Shown: piece after piece, positions 1-6,386 of the stretch
Numbering within the stretch: position 1 is the first letter of the stretch
Layout of the letters: each line of letters starts with the position of its first letter
Assembly: GCA_002435545.1 (NCBI GenBank)
Contig: DJNB01000066.1
Coordinates: forward strand, 1,103 to 10,320
Length of the DNA stretch: 9,218 bases
Direction: 5' to 3'
Source of the DNA: Lachnoclostridium sp. UBA6475
Lineage (GTDB): Bacteria > Bacillota > Clostridia > Lachnospirales > Lachnospiraceae
The notes under the pieces: model-generated
Seen by the model: the letters and a program-made list of their open reading frames with translations, nothing else
What the model was told of the DNA's origin: nothing
Databases searched by the model: none
Translations under genes and position numbers: made by a program

Positions 1-614
1 CATCGTTTATGTACCATCGTCTGTTTTTTTGCATTTTCTACCGTTAATTCATATCCATTTTCGATACAGTTGATACACTTATGCTCTGCCCCATGGTACA
101 TAAATACCCGGCGGATGTCTTCCAGCAGAGAAATTGCTTTTACATAACCGACAAAAAGCGCAACACGAATCACGCCTTCGATCAGACCTCGCAGTTGAAT
201 CGACGGAATGATCTTATGAAGCCGTTCCGAAATAAAAAATGGCAATAATACAAAAAGACCAATTGCAATCACGATGGCCAGCACAAGGATCAGCCCCATC
301 CATAAATCATTGGTTTTTGAATCATCTGTTTTTTGGTTATCTTTTGAACTTTCTTTTTTCTCTTCTTCCTCTTCCCAAAAACCTGCCGAATAGTTTAAGG
401 TTCCCATTCCCATCTTCAAGGATTCCACAAAGGCAAAGATTCCCCGAAAGATCGGAAGTTTCGCAATCGCATATTTTTCTTTCAGACTTTTATAATTTTC
501 TACTTTTACTTCAATCTGTCCGTCCGGCTTACGCACAGAAACAGCATATTGGCTCCTGCCTTTCATCATAACCCCTTCGATGACTGCCTGTCCGCCAATT
601 CCTGAATATTTCAT
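1..614 (-). CDS. DUF1385 (YqhQ-like) membrane protein, 3' end cut by window edge
   Basis: The first 204 residues are visible; the frame is still open at base 1. The start is ATG at 614 with a GGAGG site just upstream. The N-terminus (MKYSGIGGQAVIEGVMMKGR) and the HGAEHK motif (residues 174-179) are hallmarks of the DUF1385 family, whose B. subtilis member is YqhQ. A Glu/Lys-rich hydrophilic stretch (about 81-104) precedes a strong membrane segment (about 105-128), and a second hydrophobic segment lies at about 146-164, so this is an integral membrane protein. The family's biochemical function is unknown. In Clostridia it commonly sits between rpmE and prmC/prfA, and rpmE is indeed the upstream neighbour here, 109 bp away. 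It is probably transcribed from rpmE by read-through past a hairpin, or from a weak promoter of its own. The family call is firm; no activity is claimed. Confidence 0.9.
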   Translation of the reverse strand, partial: MKYSGIGGQAVIEGVMMKGRSQYAVSVRKPDGQIEVKVENYKSLKEKYAIAKLPIFRGIFAFVESLKMGMGTLNYSAGFWEEEEEKKESSKDNQKTDDSKTNDLWMGLILVLAIVIAIGLFVLLPFFISERLHKIIPSIQLRGLIEGVIRVALFVGYVKAISLLEDIRRVFMYHGAEHKCINCIENGYELTVENAKKQTMVHKR

Positions 615-644
615 ACCCTGCCTCCATTCAGCGATACTCTGCGC

Positions 645-673
645 TTTATATAGAACAACTCCGCAGGTCTCAA
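645..673 (-). promoter_or_regulatory. Possible sigma-A promoter for the DUF1385 gene
   Basis: On the minus strand TTGAGA (673-668) is followed by a 17-base spacer and TATAAA (650-645), about 30 bases before the DUF1385 start codon. The -35 box lies in the loop side of the preceding hairpin, so hairpin and promoter share DNA. The match is fair, not strong, and could be chance. Confidence 0.35.
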
Positions 674-701
674 GTACCTTTCGATACAGAAACTTGCGGA
701 G
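659..701 (-). terminator. GC-rich hairpin after rpmE, likely partial terminator
   Basis: CTCCGCAGGT (659-668) pairs with ACTTGCGGAG (692-701) as a 10-bp stem with one G-U pair. Read on the minus strand, the loop holds a second 5-bp stem closed by a GAAA tetraloop (674-687), separated by a small internal loop. The outer stem is followed by TTGTTCT, which is U-rich but not a clean U-run. It lies between the rpmE stop and the DUF1385 start, so it may damp read-through or mark an RNA processing end. Confidence 0.5.
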
Positions 702-723
702 CCTTTATGTGTTCATTATCTGC

Positions 724-924
724 TTATTTCAAGCCATATTTACGATTGAACTTATCAATCGCACCACGAGCTGCCATGGACTTCTGCTGTCCTGTATAAA
801 ATGGATGGCATTTGGAACATACTTCAACATGAATGTCTTCTTTTGTTGAACCTGTTACGAATTCATTACCGCAGTTGCAAACAACCTTTGCCTGGTAATA
901 TTCTGGATGGATTCCCTCTCTCAT
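724..924 (-). CDS. rpmE: Ribosomal protein L31, zinc-binding (type A)
   Basis: This 66-residue protein of the large ribosomal subunit matches bacterial L31 along its whole length: MREGIHP at the N-terminus, CNCGNEF, CSKCHPFYTG and the FNRKYGLK end. The four cysteines (CxC and CxxC) mark the zinc-containing form, which many bacteria replace with a zinc-free paralogue during zinc starvation. I use ATG at 924: the GAGGTG ribosome binding site lies 6 bases upstream. The alternative in-frame GTG at 933 overlaps that site and would add an atypical MKI extension. A good promoter lies directly upstream, just after the rho stop codon, so the gene is probably expressed independently as well as from rho. 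DUF1385 follows after a hairpin. Confidence 0.97.
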   Translation of the reverse strand: MREGIHPEYYQAKVVCNCGNEFVTGSTKEDIHVEVCSKCHPFYTGQQKSMAARGAIDKFNRKYGLK

Positions 925-930
925 GATTTT

Positions 931-936
931 CACCTC
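931..936 (-). promoter_or_regulatory. rpmE ribosome binding site that decides the start
   Basis: GAGGTG on the minus strand ends 6 bases before ATG at 924. The GTG inside this element (933-931) opens a longer frame, but it cannot be the start if this is the Shine-Dalgarno sequence. Confidence 0.8.
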
Positions 937-945
937 ACTACTTCT

Positions 946-977
946 ATTTTACTAAAAAATGTGTCATTTCTCAAAAT
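946..977 (-). promoter_or_regulatory. Possible hairpin in the rpmE leader
   Basis: In the predicted rpmE 5' untranslated region, an AT-rich stem can form: TGAGAAATG pairs with CATTTTTTA around an ACA loop (G-U pairs included), and flanking ATTTT and AAAAT can extend it. Firmicutes L31 leaders that act in autoregulation have been described, but I cannot confirm a match. The high A+T content makes chance pairing quite possible. Confidence 0.25.
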
Positions 978-987
978 CGGCTTTCTT

Positions 988-1016
988 ATTGTACCACGCT
1001 TTGAAACAAAATGCAA
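988..1016 (-). promoter_or_regulatory. Sigma-A promoter of rpmE
   Basis: TTGCAT (1016-1011), a 17-base spacer and TACAAT (993-988) on the minus strand give a near-consensus vegetative promoter. The predicted transcription start is near 981, about 57 bases before the rpmE ATG. The -35 box starts only 8 bases after the rho stop codon, and no separate rho terminator is seen between them. Confidence 0.8.
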
Positions 1017-1023
1017 GCAATTT

Positions 1024-2778
1024 TTAATGCAGCTTGATTTTTTTTATGGTTTCAATAAATTCCTTATTATTTTTCGTTCTTCGGAACAGATTAATGATCT
1101 GCTCCAGATTGCCGTCGGTATTCGGAGAAGCACCTAACGCCTTCCGCATGATGTATACTGCTTCCAATTCCTCCTGGCTAAGCAGAAGATCTTCTCGCCG
1201 CGTACTGGATTTCTGGATATCGATCGCCGGGAATACTCTCTTTTCAGACAAATGTCTGTCAAGCACCAATTCCATATTTCCGGTTCCTTTAAATTCTTCA
1301 AACACCACATCATCCATACGGCTTCCGGTATCTACCAGTGCCGTTGCAAGTACGGTAAGGCTTCCTCCTTCGCGCATGTTTCTCGCTGCACCAAAGAATC
1401 GTTTCGGCATATGAAGTGCCGCCGGATCCAGACCACCGGAAAGCGTACGTCCACTCGGTGTAACCGTAAGGTTATACGCTCTCGCCAGACGTGTGATGCT
1501 GTCAAGCAGTACCACGACATCGTCGCCGCCTTCTACAAGACGTTTTGCCCGTTCGATAACCATTTCGGAAACACGTTTGTGATTTTCCGGAAGTTCATCA
1601 AATGTCGAGTAAATAACTTCTACCTTTTCTCCGGCAATGGATTCTTTGATATCCGTTACTTCCTCCGGACGTTCATCGATCAGAAGGATCAGTAAATGCA
1701 TATCCGGATAGTTATGTGTGATCGCACTTGCCACCTGTTTGAGCAATGTCGTCTTACCCGTTTTTGGCTGTGACACGATCATACCACGCTGTCCTTTACC
1801 GATTGGCGCGATCAGATCAAGCATCCTCATCGAAACACCTGAGTTGCTTGTTTCCAAATGAATTCTTTCGTTTGGAAAGATCGGTGTCAGATCCTCAAAT
1901 TTATTACGGTGCGCCAGATACGTGATCGGACGCTCATTTACTTTTGTCATATACAAAAGTGCGCTGAATTTTTCATTCTGCGTACGTATCCGAAGATTTC
2001 CTTCGATGATATCTCCGGTACGCAGCCCGAAACGCCGCAAAAATGCCGGTGACACATAGACATCATTGTCACCCGGAAGGAAGTTATCGCAGCGGATAAA
2101 CGCATACCCTTCCGGCATGATCTCCAGAATTCCTTTTTTGGTAATTCCGCTGTCCAGCTCTTCCATCTCCGCAGGATGCACATCCAACACCTGACGATCT
2201 TTGGCAATCGTGATCAGACCTGCCTTGATCACCTCTTCGATCGTGCGGTATGGCTGGTGTTCCTGAACAATTTCAGCCGGTGCATTTTCATGCGACACGG
2301 ATTCCTGTGCATTATAATGAGAATTCATGTTTTGGGAATTCGCATGATAATTATTGTTCTGGTAATTGTTGTTCTGGTAGTTATTGTTCTGATAATTGTT
2401 GTTTTGGTGATTATTCTGGTAATTATTGTTTTGATAATTACTCTGATAATTTCCGTGGGAAGAGCCTCTTCCACGATAGTTTCGAGAATTGTTGTTTTGC
2501 GAAGGCACATACGTATAAACCTTTTTTTCCTTCTCCGGCTCGCTCTTCTTTTCCTCGACCTGTTTTTCCGCCGGCTTTTCTTCCGACTTTCTTCCCGGAA
2601 GTTCTGCCGGGTTGAGAATATCAGCCGGTTTCACAGGGCGAACCACGCTCTGAGAAAGAATCTCTGCCTTCTTCAATTCTTCGATCAAATCTGCTTTACG
2701 CAGTGCGGAAATTCCGCTGAGTCCTTTTTCCTTCGCCATCTCACGAAGTTCTTTTAATGATAATTTTGTAAAATCCAT
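1024..2778 (-). CDS. rho: Transcription termination factor Rho with Asn/Gln-rich insert
   Basis: Rho is a hexameric RNA-dependent ATPase helicase that ends transcription on untranslated RNA. The 584 residues contain, in order: a Rho_N/SAP-like domain (about 1-38); a charged Lys/Glu linker (65-86); an Asn/Gln/Tyr-rich insert (about 94-158) with repeated YQNNN; the cold-shock-type RNA-binding domain (about 212-280, GILEIMPEGYAFIR); and the RecA-like ATPase. The ATPase shows Walker A SQPKTGKTT (336-344), LIDERPEEVTD (366-376), Walker B VVVLLDSITR (421-430) and the R-loop/C-terminal region VLATALVDTGSRMDDVVFEEFKGTGN written across 476-501. E. coli Rho has 419 residues; the excess is the linker and insert. 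The start at 2778 has AAAGGA 7 bases upstream. The pyrophosphorylase gene ends 26 bp upstream, so the two are probably cotranscribed. All catalytic motifs look intact. Confidence 0.98.
   Translation of the reverse strand: MDFTKLSLKELREMAKEKGLSGISALRKADLIEELKKAEILSQSVVRPVKPADILNPAELPGRKSEEKPAEKQVEEKKSEPEKEKKVYTYVPSQNNNSRNYRGRGSSHGNYQSNYQNNNYQNNHQNNNYQNNNYQNNNYQNNNYHANSQNMNSHYNAQESVSHENAPAEIVQEHQPYRTIEEVIKAGLITIAKDRQVLDVHPAEMEELDSGITKKGILEIMPEGYAFIRCDNFLPGDNDVYVSPAFLRRFGLRTGDIIEGNLRIRTQNEKFSALLYMTKVNERPITYLAHRNKFEDLTPIFPNERIHLETSNSGVSMRMLDLIAPIGKGQRGMIVSQPKTGKTTLLKQVASAITHNYPDMHLLILLIDERPEEVTDIKESIAGEKVEVIYSTFDELPENHKRVSEMVIERAKRLVEGGDDVVVLLDSITRLARAYNLTVTPSGRTLSGGLDPAALHMPKRFFGAARNMREGGSLTVLATALVDTGSRMDDVVFEEFKGTGNMELVLDRHLSEKRVFPAIDIQKSSTRREDLLLSQEELEAVYIMRKALGASPNTDGNLEQIINLFRRTKNNKEFIETIKKIKLH
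2347..2448 (-). repeat. 15-bp tandem repeats inside rho (YQNNN units)
   Basis: About seven imperfect 15-bp units encode Tyr-Gln-Asn-Asn-Asn or close variants (one HQNNN, one unit one residue short) at Rho residues about 111-144. Codons vary between units (TAT/TAC, AAT/AAC, CAA/CAG), so the repeat is not freshly expanded. The unit is a multiple of three, so gain or loss of copies keeps the reading frame. The reverse complement reads as Leu/Ile/Val-rich and falsely resembles membrane segments. Confidence 0.9.
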
Positions 2779-2804
2779 TCCATCGTCCTTTCTAAAACTT
2801 ATCC

Positions 2805-4043
2805 CTAAAATTCCATTCCATTTCTTTTCATTAATTCTCTGGCACTTTCCAAAGAATCAACTCCCGTTGCATTTTTAATCGGTGCAAATTCTTTTTCACG
2901 CTCTACTTCAAATGAAAGACAGTTCTCCATCTTGTGGATCATATCAAGCACCAGCGTTTCAAACTTATATCCATTTGGCTTATCCGGCTTAATGTAATTT
3001 CCTTCTGCATCCATATAGGGAATTTTCTTTTCTACAATATGGGTAGGGAGATTTTCGTTCATGATCTTCTCAAGTGTTGCTACAGAGAAAAGATAATTTA
3101 GTATTACACCATAATTATACAACAATTTTCCCTGTTTGTCACGCAAATGTATCATTTCTTCTGTCATTTCATAATATTCCACGATTGAAGGCCGCCCATC
3201 TTCCAGGCAAAGCACGCCTACTCTCTCGTACGGATCGGCTTTTGCAACTACTTTGGAGCCGCATACACAATTGTGCTTTAATACCGCTCCGACAAATACG
3301 GGGTCTGCGATCTTCTGCAGTACATTGTCGACAGAAAATACATTGAGCCATTCCACACCAAGGTTTTTCACTGTGTCCAGAAGTCCGGCGCGCACCATGG
3401 AAATAAACCATCCCCCATTTCCATTTGGAGATGCCGAAATGCGTCCTTTTTCTTCCATATAGATCTTTCCTTCATAACTGACAGACGGTGCCATCTGCTG
3501 CACAAAGAAAAATACATATTCTTCCTTATAACCGAAGAATTTATTTTCCTTAAAAAATTCAACGGTATCTTTATTATTTTTCTCGCTTGTCATAACAAAA
3601 AGCGGAACCCATGCGCCTGTCGCATTCACTACATCCATGATATTGTGGATCAGCTGCTCAAACAGATACAATTTTTTATGTACTCCGACATTGAGCATTC
3701 CTTTTGGTTTGTCCAGACCAAGACGCGTTCCCTGGCCTCCTGCCAAAAGAACAGCTCCTACTTTCCCTGCGCGGATTGCTTCCTGCCCCAGTTTCTCATA
3801 TTCTGCTTTTTCGTTTTGGATTTCTTCTAAGGTAACCGCCCCAAGCGGCTCCAATTTGCCCTTTTCCACTTCCTTTGAATCCTGCTTCAAAAGATCTAGA
3901 AGGGTAATGTCTATTTTTTCAATCTGTGCCAGCAGTGCTTCCTGATCTTCCTTTGTGAGTTCATCGTAGTATGCCAGCAGATGCTCCTGCCCTGCCATCT
4001 CACATTTTTTCTTTGCCTCTTCTAACGTCATAGTTTGCTCCAT
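2805..4043 (-). CDS. UAP1-like UDP-sugar pyrophosphorylase (UDPGP family)
   Basis: The 412-residue cytosolic nucleotidyltransferase should form a UDP-sugar (UDP-GlcNAc, UDP-GalNAc or UDP-glucose) from UTP and a sugar 1-phosphate. It follows the eukaryotic UAP1/AGX layout, not bacterial GlmU or GalU. It shows LAGGQGTRLGLDKPKG (100-115, the nucleotide-binding loop), MTSE (151-154), PNGNGG (206-211), SVDN (237-240, the metal/uridine site), KVVAKADPYERVGVL (264-278), VEYYE (288-292), KPNGYKFE (355-362) and FAPIKNATGVDS (386-397). The motif that reads NAGNICNHF in animal enzymes is NYGVILNYLF here, so sugar preference cannot be assigned. The start at 4043 has AAGGA 4 bases upstream; Met5 is less likely. 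It is first in a probable operon with rho and has its own promoter and a leader hairpin. Family is firm, substrate open. Confidence 0.9.
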   Translation of the reverse strand: MEQTMTLEEAKKKCEMAGQEHLLAYYDELTKEDQEALLAQIEKIDITLLDLLKQDSKEVEKGKLEPLGAVTLEEIQNEKAEYEKLGQEAIRAGKVGAVLLAGGQGTRLGLDKPKGMLNVGVHKKLYLFEQLIHNIMDVVNATGAWVPLFVMTSEKNNKDTVEFFKENKFFGYKEEYVFFFVQQMAPSVSYEGKIYMEEKGRISASPNGNGGWFISMVRAGLLDTVKNLGVEWLNVFSVDNVLQKIADPVFVGAVLKHNCVCGSKVVAKADPYERVGVLCLEDGRPSIVEYYEMTEEMIHLRDKQGKLLYNYGVILNYLFSVATLEKIMNENLPTHIVEKKIPYMDAEGNYIKPDKPNGYKFETLVLDMIHKMENCLSFEVEREKEFAPIKNATGVDSLESARELMKRNGMEF

Positions 4044-4050
4044 TCTTTCC

Positions 4051-4088
4051 TTTTATCAGGATTTTTCCAAACACCTTGCCTGATAAAA
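4051..4088 (-). promoter_or_regulatory. Leader hairpin abutting the pyrophosphorylase ribosome binding site
   Basis: A perfect 10-bp inverted repeat, TTTTATCAGG (4051-4060) and CCTGATAAAA (4079-4088), with an 18-base loop lies in the 5' untranslated region of the minus-strand gene. The 3' arm ends in AAAA, which directly joins GGAAAG and then ATG at 4043, so the stem shares bases with the Shine-Dalgarno sequence. It has no U-run on the minus strand after the stem, so it is not a terminator in that direction. Confidence 0.65.
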
Positions 4089-4106
4089 ATACTGATACTT
4101 ACTTTT

Positions 4107-4134
4107 ATTGTACCATTTTTTTGAAAATACACAA
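4107..4134 (-). promoter_or_regulatory. Sigma-A promoter of the pyrophosphorylase-rho operon
   Basis: On the minus strand TTGTGT (4134-4129), a 16-base spacer and TACAAT (4112-4107) form a promoter with a TGG extended -10. The predicted start near 4100 gives a leader of about 57 bases, which contains the inverted repeat next to the start codon. Confidence 0.65.
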
Positions 4135-4210
4135 CCCCATAATTTTTTAAATGTTACGATTTCTCTCCCATAAAAGAAATTACGGTTCCTCCTGCCCACG
4201 CGCAAGGGCA

Positions 4211-4239
4211 TTGATTTTCCTTTCCAAAAGTGTTAGAAT
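4211..4239 (+). promoter_or_regulatory. Sigma-A promoter of the malic enzyme operon
   Basis: TTGATT (4211-4216), a 17-base spacer and TAGAAT (4234-4239), with a TGT extended -10, fit a vegetative promoter about 56 bases before the ATG at 4295. A 5-bp inverted repeat, TGCCC and GGGCA (4193-4210), abuts the -35 box and could be a small operator. No known operator is recognised. Confidence 0.75.
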
Positions 4240-4283
4240 AGGAATATCTGCAAAAAATCAACAGGGATTTTCCCTCAAAGAAC

Positions 4284-4288
4284 GGAGG
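4284..4288 (+). promoter_or_regulatory. Ribosome binding site fixing the malic enzyme start
   Basis: GGAGG lies 6 bases before ATG at 4295. This favours that codon over an in-frame ATG at 4151, which lies upstream of the predicted promoter and has no such site. Confidence 0.85.
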
Positions 4289-4294
4289 ATTATA

Positions 4295-5449
4295 ATGACA
4301 AACAGTGAAAAAGCACTTGCTTTACACAAAGAATGGAATGGAAAAATCGAAACAACCCCTAAATGCGAAGTGAAATCCAGAGAAGATCTGGCACTTGCTT
4401 ATACTCCGGGTGTCGCTGAACCTTGTAAGGTGATTGCCGAAGATAAGGAAGCTGCTTATCAATATACGATCAAATCCAACACCGTAGCGGTCGTCTCAGA
4501 CGGAAGTGCCGTACTCGGTCTTGGAAACATTGGCGCCGCTGCCGCCATGCCTGTTATGGAGGGAAAAGCCGTTTTGTTTAAAGAATTCGGAAATGTCAAT
4601 GCATTTCCAATCTGCCTTGACACACAGGACACGGAAGAAATCATTAAAACCGTAGTAAATATCGCTCCTGCTTTTGGAGGGATCAACCTGGAAGATATCT
4701 CCGCTCCCCGTTGTTTTGAGATTGAAAGCCGTTTAAAAGAACTTCTTGATATCCCGGTATTTCATGACGACCAGCACGGTACTGCCATCGTTGTGCTCGC
4801 CGGTATCATTAACGCTTTAAAAATAACCGGAAAGAAAAAGGAAGATTGTAAAATTGTGGTAAATGGTGCCGGTTCTGCCGGAATCGCTATCAGCAAACTT
4901 CTTCTCCGTTACGGTTTTCCGCATCTTACCCTTTGTGACAAGTCGGGAATATTAAACAAGGATTCCAAAGACCTGAACTGGATGCAGAAAGAAATGATGA
5001 ATGTGACAAATCTGGAAGGCCGCTCCGGCACACTGGCAGATGCCTTTGTCGGCGCTGATATTTTTGTCGGTGTCTCTGCACCAAATATCGTGACAGAAGA
5101 AATGGTAGCTTCGATGAATCAAGATGCCATTCTTTTTGCCATGGCGAATCCAACTCCGGAAATTATGCCGGATCTCGCAAAGAAAGCAGGCGCAAAAGTA
5201 GTTGGCACCGGCCGTTCGGATTTTCCGAATCAGGTCAATAATGTCGTCGCTTTCCCAGGTATCTTTAAAGGCGCGCTGGAAGGACGTGCAGCTCAGATCA
5301 CAGAAGAAATGAAACTTGCCGCAGCCCTTGCTCTCGCTTCTCTTGTACCGGAAGACGAATTGAACGAAGACAACATCCTTCCGGAAGCTTTTGATCCACG
5401 CGTAGCAGATGTTGTAAGTGCTGCCGTGAAAGAACATATCCATGACTAA
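4295..5449 (+). CDS. NAD(P)-dependent malic enzyme (malate to pyruvate)
   Basis: The 384-residue enzyme catalyses oxidative decarboxylation of malate to pyruvate and CO2 with reduction of NAD(P)+. Visible features are the malic N-terminal domain with AYTPGV (Tyr36, catalytic base/acid position), GKAVLFKEFG (Lys91), metal ligands in NLEDISAPRCFEIE (131-144) and HDDQHGT (157-163), and the Rossmann loop GAGSAG (191-196). MANPTPE (283-289) and NNVVAFPGIFKGAL (315-328) complete the family pattern. It is the short bacterial form (YtsJ/MaeA type) and lacks the phosphotransacetylase-like C-terminal domain of E. coli MaeB. Cofactor preference cannot be read from the sequence with certainty. It is first in a three-gene operon: its terminal ATGACTAA also contains the proposed start of the radical SAM gene. 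It likely serves pyruvate and reducing-power supply in a fermenter. Confidence 0.96.
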   Translation: MTNSEKALALHKEWNGKIETTPKCEVKSREDLALAYTPGVAEPCKVIAEDKEAAYQYTIKSNTVAVVSDGSAVLGLGNIGAAAAMPVMEGKAVLFKEFGNVNAFPICLDTQDTEEIIKTVVNIAPAFGGINLEDISAPRCFEIESRLKELLDIPVFHDDQHGTAIVVLAGIINALKITGKKKEDCKIVVNGAGSAGIAISKLLLRYGFPHLTLCDKSGILNKDSKDLNWMQKEMMNVTNLEGRSGTLADAFVGADIFVGVSAPNIVTEEMVASMNQDAILFAMANPTPEIMPDLAKKAGAKVVGTGRSDFPNQVNNVVAFPGIFKGALEGRAAQITEEMKLAAALALASLVPEDELNEDNILPEAFDPRVADVVSAAVKEHIHD

Positions 5450-6386
5450 CCGGAAAATGTGGGGCGAAAAGCCCTATCATTCTTTGGATTATGAAATGAA
5501 ATCCCGCTTTGGACAAAAAGTTTATAAAATATCTCTGGACGGTGGTATGACTTGTCCGAACCGGGATGGTTTACTGGACACCCGCGGCTGCATTTTCTGC
5601 AGCGGAAGCGGTTCCGGTGATTTTGCCGCCCCTCGCTCTACTTCCGTAACAGCACAGATCACGCAGGGAATCGAAGGCATATCAAAACGGAAGAAAGTGG
5701 GCAGTAAATTCATTGCTTATTTCCAATCTTTTACAAATACGTATGGCCCGGTTTCTTATTTGGAGCCACTTTATAAAGAAGCTCTTGCACATCCGGATGT
5801 AGTCATGCTGTCCATTGCCACCCGGCCGGACTGTCTTCCTCCGGAAGTGCTGGAACTGCTTGCAGAATGCAATCAGATCAAACCTGTCATCGTAGAACTT
5901 GGTCTTCAGACAAGCAATGAATCTACCGCACAGTTTATCCGCCGCGGCTATCCGCTTGCTGTTTACGACAAAGCTGTGGCAGATTTAAAAAATCTTGGCA
6001 TCGAGGTGGTAACTCATGTAATTGCCGGTCTTCCCGGTGAGACAGAGGATAACTTTTTTGCCTCCTTGGATCATGTTGCCTCCTGCCACAGTGATGGCAT
6101 AAAAATTCAATTATTGCATATCCTAAACGGAACAGATCTTGCCGGTCTTTACAACTCCGGTAACTGCAAGGTTCTTACACAGGAACAATATATCGATCTT
6201 GTGATACGATCCATCGCACTTCTTCCACCGGAAATGGTCATACACCGGCTTACCGGGGACGGACCAAAAGATCTCCTGATTGCTCCTCTATGGAGCAGCC
6301 ATAAACGTGATGTACTTAATGAGATCCATCGCCAATTAAAACAACAAAACATCTGGCAAGGAAAGGAGTATAAGAATCATGAATGA
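5442..6386 (+). CDS. TIGR01212 (YhcC-type) radical SAM protein
   Basis: This 314-residue radical SAM enzyme has cluster cysteines Cys38, Cys50 and Cys53 in CPNRDG...GCIFC, the spacing typical of the TIGR01212/YhcC family instead of the common CxxxCxxC. Other family signatures are SIATRPDCL (about 126-134), VELGLQTSNE, the HVIAGLPGET segment, IKIQLLHILNGT and HRLTGDGP near the C-terminus. Length is normal and nothing is missing. The reaction is not known; the family is distantly related to Elp3-like enzymes. The start at 5442 overlaps the malic enzyme by 8 bp and has only a weak upstream site, so expression probably depends on translational coupling. Met6 at 5457, after GGAAA, is an alternative start. 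DUF4364 begins inside its last codons. Family call strong, role unknown. Confidence 0.93.
   Translation: MTNRKMWGEKPYHSLDYEMKSRFGQKVYKISLDGGMTCPNRDGLLDTRGCIFCSGSGSGDFAAPRSTSVTAQITQGIEGISKRKKVGSKFIAYFQSFTNTYGPVSYLEPLYKEALAHPDVVMLSIATRPDCLPPEVLELLAECNQIKPVIVELGLQTSNESTAQFIRRGYPLAVYDKAVADLKNLGIEVVTHVIAGLPGETEDNFFASLDHVASCHSDGIKIQLLHILNGTDLAGLYNSGNCKVLTQEQYIDLVIRSIALLPPEMVIHRLTGDGPKDLLIAPLWSSHKRDVLNEIHRQLKQQNIWQGKEYKNHE

Noticed and set aside
239..849. Plus-strand frames at the left edge
   Set aside because: They are shadows of the DUF1385 and rpmE genes and match no family I recognise.
925..933. GTG start giving L31 three extra residues
   Set aside because: The GTG lies within the Shine-Dalgarno sequence; the family N-terminus begins at the ATG at 924.
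2176..2757. Plus-strand frame with long Ile/Val/Leu runs resembling a membrane protein
   Set aside because: It is the antisense of the rho Asn/Gln repeats (AAY/CAR codons read backwards as ATT/GTT/TTG). It has no convincing start signal, and rho on the other strand is certain.
4263..4275. Small hairpin AGGGA-ttt-TCCCT before the malic enzyme
   Set aside because: A 5-bp stem is too short to claim as a riboswitch or attenuator, and it has no U-run.
4151..4294. 48-residue N-terminal extension of the malic enzyme
   Set aside because: It begins upstream of the predicted promoter, resembles no malic enzyme, and the GGAGG site points to ATG at 4295.
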